A DNA stretch of 64,000 nucleotides from contig NC_021684.1 in NCBI RefSeq assembly GCF_000247815.1, positions 9,123,430-9,187,429 of the forward strand. Reading direction: 5' to 3'. The notes beneath the pieces were generated by a model, which was not told the DNA's origin, searched no databases, and worked only from the letters and a program-made list of their open reading frames with translations. The stretch comes from Ficedula albicollis. Lineage: Eukaryota; Chordata; Aves; Passeriformes; Muscicapidae. A program made the translations under genes and the position numbers. Below, piece after piece: positions 58,901 through 64,000 of this stretch; the stretch's first letter is position 1; the number at the start of each line of letters is the position of its first letter.

Positions 58901-60159
58901 ACTCTCATTGCTAGGTCTCAAAGACCTGGCAGCCATCAATCCAAGGTAATTTACAGTGTCCTGTAACACAACCAATGATGGTTGTGAGTGCTTTTTCCTT
59001 GCTGTGTTCATAAAGCAGCTACAAAGAGACTATGGGAGGAGCCAGGTCTGCATCCCACCCTGGCTGTGGTACTGTGGAGTTGTGATGGATTTACTGCTTT
59101 CATAAATGCAGCAAACAACATTGCCAAACCCAGTGGTTTATCTGGGGCCATCCATGTGCTCTGGAAAAAATAGCTCATCCTGGGAGAAAATAATGATGGG
59201 GGGTTTCCTTTAGTTTCCAGTAATTACTTTGAGAGTAATTAATGTTGCTCAAAAGAAAGAGCTGCTGCTTGTCTTGTGAGAAAAAGGAGATAAGAACAAG
59301 GAGATTAAATGTGACAACTCTTTGGGATACCAGCCCTGCCAGTGCTCTGGAGAGAGGAGAGCACAGTGGTGATGAGCCAAATTCACCTTGGGGCCAGTAA
59401 TTAGTCAGGTGGGAGCTTCCCACCGGATTGCAGGTGTTCTGGGAGGTCTGGAATAGGGAGAAAAGAAGGGGCTTGCCAAAGCAGAGGACCTTATAATTTT
59501 TCTCCCAGTTTTCCCCATGTAATTCATGCTTTGCTCTGTAAAGCACTGTGATATAGTTTGTATACATTATGTAAAATAAGTTGTATTCTATTATATTGAA
59601 GAAATACAAATATAAAATAAAGACAAAGGATAGAGTAAAGTAGCTGTGTGGTAACTGGACCCCCAGTCCCCCAACTGCGCTGATTGTCCCGTTCCCCAAG
59701 ACTCTGGTTGCAGGTCTCTGGGTCCCTGGAATTATTTAGGCACTTTCCACATGATGATACAATGTTAAATACAGACTGCCCTGGATGAAAAGAGGAGCAC
59801 CGATCAAATTCTGTCGCGCACAGCTCTCCGGGACAGCCTGTCTCCACCATCCCCTGCTCTCCTGCTGTTTGTGGCATTTGCAGCTCTTCTGTCTCAGAAG
59901 TTTTGAGAAACAATTTTTGACTGTGCTTCACTTTTTTGAAGTTGGGAAAGCTCTAAATACATTTCCAGGCACAACTGGCACGTGGGTCCTTTAGGAGTAG
60001 TGCCTGTCGGTAATGGGACAGCAATTGTAGCAATTTGTAATCTAGGGAAAGCAAAGCCCCAGCTCTCCAGAGTTTGAGTTGGGGGGGAGGGTGGGAGGGG
60101 GATGAGGATGGATGTGAGCACTTCAGATGGGCAACTTGCTATTGCACGAATTGGAATCT
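52990..60159. other. Intergenic sequence, no gene recognised
   Basis: Mixed composition, with an A-rich low-complexity tract at 53022-53075 and a poly-T run at about 54188-54201. A 174-codon - strand open frame at 59175-59699 is Phe/Leu/Tyr-rich with no recognisable match. Nothing supports a gene. Confidence 0.65.
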
Positions 60160-60596
60160 GCCAAAAAATGCCGAGGGGAGCCTTTTATGGGAAAAAAGCC
60201 GTGGTGGTGAGCTGCCCGGCGGCAGCAGGACGAGGTCCTGCTTCTGCCCGAGATCCCCGAGGAGCCGCATCCCGAGCACGCAGCCTCCCCTCCAGGGAGG
60301 GCAAAGGAAGAGCCCAAAATCCCAGCGGCTCCCGAGCTCGGCCGCGGCGGAGGAGTCGGATTTTGGCTCTGCAAGGGCTGCCCAGGAGGTCAGAACGGGG
60401 GGCTCCCGGCACAAATCCTTCTGCTCTGTGGGAATTTCCCTCTTGAGCGATTCTGCGCTTTTAACCCGAAGATTAATGGAGGGGGCCGTGGAAAGGGCCG
60501 GCGTGCCGGAATTAGTTCATTGGTCTCCAAGCGAGCCGCAGCCGGTGAGTCACCCACGGCTTCCTGCGCTCTGCTCGCCCTGAGCTCCCGCAGCGA
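60160..60596. promoter_or_regulatory. CpG-rich island with a candidate splice donor
   Basis: Dense CpG (for example GAGCTCGGCCGCGGCGGAGG and GGGCCGGCGTGCCGG) in contrast to the flanks. GCAGCCG|GTGAGT at about 60538-60550 would be a good donor for an untranslated first exon. No FLNB or other recognisable start exon is encoded. It may be a promoter, an enhancer-type island or simply the edge of the minisatellite. Confidence 0.5.
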
Positions 60597-61270
60597 TCCC
60601 GCCCGGAGCTCCATCAGCCATCCCATCCCGCCCGGAGCTCCATCTGCCATCCATCCTGCCCGGAGCTCCATCAGCCATCCTATCCCACCCGGAGCTCCAT
60701 CAGCCATCCCATCCCGGCCCGGAGCTCCATCAGCCATCCCATCCCGCCCGGAGCTCCATCTGCCATCCATCCTGCCCGGAGCTCCATCAGCCATCCTATC
60801 CCACCCGGAGCTCCATCAGCCATCCCATCCCGGCCCGGAGCTCCATCAGCCATCCCATCCCGCCCGGAGCTCCATCTGCCATCCATCCTGCCCGGAGCTC
60901 CATCAGCCATCCTATCCCACCCGGAGCTCCATCAGCCATCCCATCCCGGCCCGGAGCTCCATCAGCCATCCCATCCCGCCCGGAGCTCCATCAGCCATCC
61001 CATCCCACCCGGAGCTCCATCAGCCATCCCATCCCGGCCCGGAGCTCCATCAGCCATCCCATCCCGCCCGGAGCTCCATCAGCCATCCCATGAGCCCGGA
61101 GCTCCATCTGCCATCCATCCCGCCCGGAGCTCCATCAGCCATCCCATCCGGCCCAGAGCTCCATCAGCCATCCCATCCCACCCAGAGCTCCATCAGCCAT
61201 CCCATCCCGGCCCGGAGCTCCATCAGCCATCCCATCCGGCCCGGAGCTCCATCAGCCATCCCATCCCGCC
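60597..61270. repeat. 29-bp minisatellite in 116-bp higher-order units
   Basis: About 22 copies of a 29-31-bp unit containing CCCGGAGCTCCATCAGCCAT. A variant series (CATCTGCC, CCATCCTG, CCTATCCCA, CCGGCCCGG) repeats every 116 bp: the TATCCCA variant occurs at 60681, 60797 and 60913. The 268-codon + strand frame (60520-61326) and the - strand frames are translations of the repeat. Confidence 0.95.
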
Positions 61271-61648
61271 TGCCATGCGGAGCTGGAACTCGCGGGACCG
61301 CTGCGGCCACGGGCTGTTACTGCTAGAAAATAAAAACTCATCTAGATTAATTACACCGCACACGTTATTCATCTATAATCCTGCTCTTTTGCCTCCCAGC
61401 ATTGCTCCCCCCTTTGTTTTCTGCTCCTCTTTTAAGGTGTCCTTGACTTGTTTTGGGTTCTCCATTTTTTCCAATGGCTGGGGTGACAAAGGTGCCTGGT
61501 TTGCCGCAGTGCCTGCTCTGCCCGCTCACCTGGGGCAGACCCATGTCTGTGTATGTGAGGCCATCAGAGCTGACACTGGGCTTAGATAGGTCACCAGCAG
61601 TGACCTGTGATGGCAGCACAGAAGGTTGAATGGCTGGAAGTGCTCCTG
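61271..61648. other. Unique sequence between minisatellite and CR1 fragment
   Basis: GC content falls again after 61320. No gene or element recognised. Confidence 0.6.
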
Positions 61649-61735
61649 GCCATAGGATCAGAGAACATCATGACTTGGGAGGGACTCATTGGGTCCAGCT
61701 CCTGGCCCTGCACAGGACAACCTCAGACACCAGAA
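61649..61735 (-). mobile_element. CR1 LINE 3'-end fragment, antisense
   Basis: Read on the - strand it gives TGTCCTGTGCAGGGCCAGGA, then GCTGGACCCAATGAGTCCCT and a GATGTTCTCTGATCCTATG end, close to the CR1 3' terminus that ends in ATTCTATGATTCTATG. Diverged; the 5' extent is uncertain. Confidence 0.75.
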
Positions 61736-64000
61736 GTGATGGTCCTGGTAGGGGATGCACAGAGGATGCGTGTTTCCATGATCTTACAAAGGTTTGTTGC
61801 TACATCCGACAGAAAGTGGTTGAAAATTAAATCTAGCCATTGTAGGGGACCAGCCTGTAGCTGCAACAAGTTCCTACTCTTAAGTAGAGCATTGTGTCAA
61901 ACCCATTGTCTTCCTCACATGGAAGTGGTGGTGTTTATGTGGAAACCTGTGTGCAGTCCTGGCTGCAGCGCTCTGGGGTGAGACAGCCCCTCACTGCACT
62001 GCAAGGACCTGGAGGGACAGCTGGAGAGCAGGGCCCAAATGCCAGGTTTTTCATTCCTAGAACACATCTCTCACCTGCACTGCTCACCCATGGCCCCAGC
62101 CACAGGTTCAGGCCTGGAGGGCTGAGGGTATCCAGGTGCCCCCTCCAGCTCGTCCTGCAGCACAGGGATCCTGGCCCGGGTTTGTTTAGCAGCAGGATGG
62201 GGGTTGAGCTCGGAGGGACCTGCGGCCGTCGTGACTGAGCGTCACTGCCAACCTGTGCAGGCACAGGAGGCTGGGGTCTGTCCCACTGCTCTGCTGGAGG
62301 CTGTCCAGCTCTGGTAAAGCTTTGCTCCAGCTCTGGTAAATCTATTGCTGCCATAGGTGCTGGGAAATGAAAAGGTGTCAGCTCAACAGGGCAGCCTGTA
62401 GGATAAGGTCTGGTTGCTGCCTGGAGCCTGTGACAGCATTCCCAATGACTTGGGTGGGAGAAGCACCAGGACCCTGGTCCCCTGAGATTATAAAGATCTA
62501 AGACTTGTTAAATCTGGACAAATAAGCTGTTCTTTTGTTTTGCTGTGAGTTGTTTAATGCAAGAAGAGACTTTGAAATTATCTTAATACCTCACAGAGGA
62601 TTGTTTCACTTTCATGTGATGCCAGTGGGATCAGCATGCCAGTGGATGCTCTGGTGGGGTCCCAGGGTGCAGTGCCTGGAGGTCTCCAGCCCCCTCAGCA
62701 GCAGAGGTGGATTATGGGCATAATTCAGGTATTTTCCAGAACGTTCTGAACAATTTTTTGCTGCAGTCACTTCCAGCAGGTGTTCTCAAATGTGGTGACC
62801 ATTTGTTTTTTCTCCAGCCTTTTTTTTTCTTCCCTGTTCACCTTTTTGAACACTGTTGCCAAAGGGAAAGGGATTCAGAGAGTTCAAGAACTGGTTGGAA
62901 TTTTTTTTCTTTTATTCTTTGCCTTTTTATTTTTATGACTGCATTTTTAAATGGTATGTTTATAAGTGTGGACCTCATTTTCAAAACAAAGTGTTTCGAA
63001 ACTAATTTTGCAAACAGCTGTTGCAAAGGACAACCCAGACCAGAGACCTTTCTCATCTGTATCTCTGACTATGTCCCTGCAAAAGTAGTGTCAGCATGGA
63101 GGGTTCTGGGGTAGGTACAAGAGGGGCTCATGACCCCACAGGGCAGTAAAACAGCTGCTTTGAACACTTGGTTTGTCCCAGTGTCCCCTCAAGCTCTTCC
63201 ACCAGCTCAGACATCCCAGCACCACTCTTCCTCAAGAAAACATGCAATTTCTTAAGTGGTTTAAAAACAGTAATTTGGGGAATGTGCATGTTGGTGAAAC
63301 AGATTCTACTCCCACCTGAACCTCTTCCTCTGCACCTGCTCCCCATGATCAACAGCCTTTGGAAGTTGTGGCATTTACCAGCAAAACCAACAGGTCTGTG
63401 GAGATGTTTTCAGTGGCACTTTGTGCATCTGCTTTAGATTGCTTTAAATTACAGCAAGGGGCCAGCTATGTTTAAGTGGGCTCAGAGGTGAGACCAAAGA
63501 AATGAGGCTTAAAATTCAAAGCAGCCCGACCTGCCCTGCCATGGTGTAATGGTCTGAGTAAGGCTCTGGCATGGAGCCATCTCCCTGCCTCCTGAGAGAG
63601 ATGCTTTAAAAGCTCCTCACATGGGTAGTTCAAATGATGTACACATGGGGAAAAAGAAAATAGTGTTTAATTGAAACTCTGTACATGTATATGTGTTTTT
63701 AGGATAAACAAAACAGATTGGGCAAATATTTACTTCTGCCCCTACTGCTACAAAGCAAACTTTCCCACAGCTTTTGACAGAGATAATCTGTTTTTTAGCC
63801 ATGATGGTGAATTTGTAATGACAAGGTTTCATTCTGAATGTTTCAGGATTTCCTGATTGGTTCTCATGCAATTATTTTGATTAACAATGAAGTTTTCAGA
63901 CCAACTTGAAAGGGTGTTGGAGCCTTAGGAAAAACCTGGCTCTTGGTTATTCCTCTCACTGGGATTATTTTCTGTAGCTTTTTAGCACTGGAATCAAATT
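61736..64000. other. Intergenic sequence, no gene recognised
   Basis: Moderately GC-rich up to about 62470, then AT-richer. A 14-base direct repeat CCAGCTCTGGTAAA occurs at about 62306 and 62328. Open frames to 139 codons (61935-62354 -) have no recognisable match. No FLNB exon was recognised up to the window end. Confidence 0.6.

Noticed and set aside
59175..59699. 174-codon - strand frame, possible gene or retroelement protein
   Set aside because: Composition is Phe/Tyr/Leu-rich from AT-rich DNA. No retroviral, LINE or cellular domain is recognisable, and no flanking repeats were found that would define an element.
60520..61326. 268-codon proline/serine/histidine repeat frame, a possible low-complexity protein
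   Set aside because: It translates the 29-bp minisatellite. All three frames and the opposite strand are also largely open, and the repeat unit length is not a multiple of three throughout.
43200..64000. FLNB first coding exon expected from mammalian gene order
   Set aside because: The N-terminal actin-binding region of filamin was not recognised in any frame, so FLNB is not annotated here.

Overview
This window is vertebrate, almost certainly avian and probably passerine, genomic DNA. A multi-exon gene with GT-AG introns fills the first 41 kb. A CR1 LINE 3' end lies directly next to a tRNA-Ile-headed SINE with a CR1-like tail, a combination known from songbirds. There is no sign of prokaryotic organisation. 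The longest open frames are artefacts of a G homopolymer and of minisatellites, not genes.

Layout. 1-1067: a 77-bp-period GC-rich minisatellite (about 290-655), then a 12-base exact match to the Illumina adapter start running into 314 consecutive Gs (727-1040), then a short CpG-rich stub with a consensus splice donor. The adapter and G run look like an assembly artefact, so the join there is suspect. 2835-41367, + strand: the 3' part of SLMAP (sarcolemma-associated protein), with twenty internal coding exons plus two alternative tail-anchor exons (40174-40257 and 41278-41367). Joined with the distal tail they give about 729 residues in one continuous frame, matching all of SLMAP after its N-terminal FHA domain. 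The FHA exons (roughly the first 115 residues) are not recognisable here and should lie upstream. The introns are mostly AT-rich and unique. They carry three direct duplications: 83 bp, about 249 bp, and a pair of 517-bp copies with filler between them.

41368-43200: SLMAP 3' UTR with several AATAAA signals. 43200-64000: apparently intergenic DNA with no gene I can support. It holds a 102/105-bp tandem duplication containing polyadenylation signals (52783-52989), the CR1 plus SINE pair (50440-50858), an antisense CR1 fragment (61649-61735), a CpG-rich island (about 60160-60600) and a 29-bp minisatellite arranged in 116-bp higher-order units (about 60597-61270). In mammals FLNB follows SLMAP in the same orientation. 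No FLNB coding exon is recognisable before the window ends.

How the parts work together: the exons encode long coiled coils ending in a choice of two single-pass C-terminal membrane anchors. In mammals SLMAP is a tail-anchored STRIPAK component that links MST1/2 kinases (through the FHA domain) to the phosphatase complex, and it sits at the centrosome, nuclear envelope and ER/SR. Eight consecutive exons (10399-33785) are all phase 1-1 and can each be skipped without shifting the frame, so the gene is built for combinatorial splicing in the central coiled-coil region. No previously undescribed system was found. The points most worth checking are the adapter/poly-G artefact, the duplication cluster, the two anchor exons and the CpG stub.
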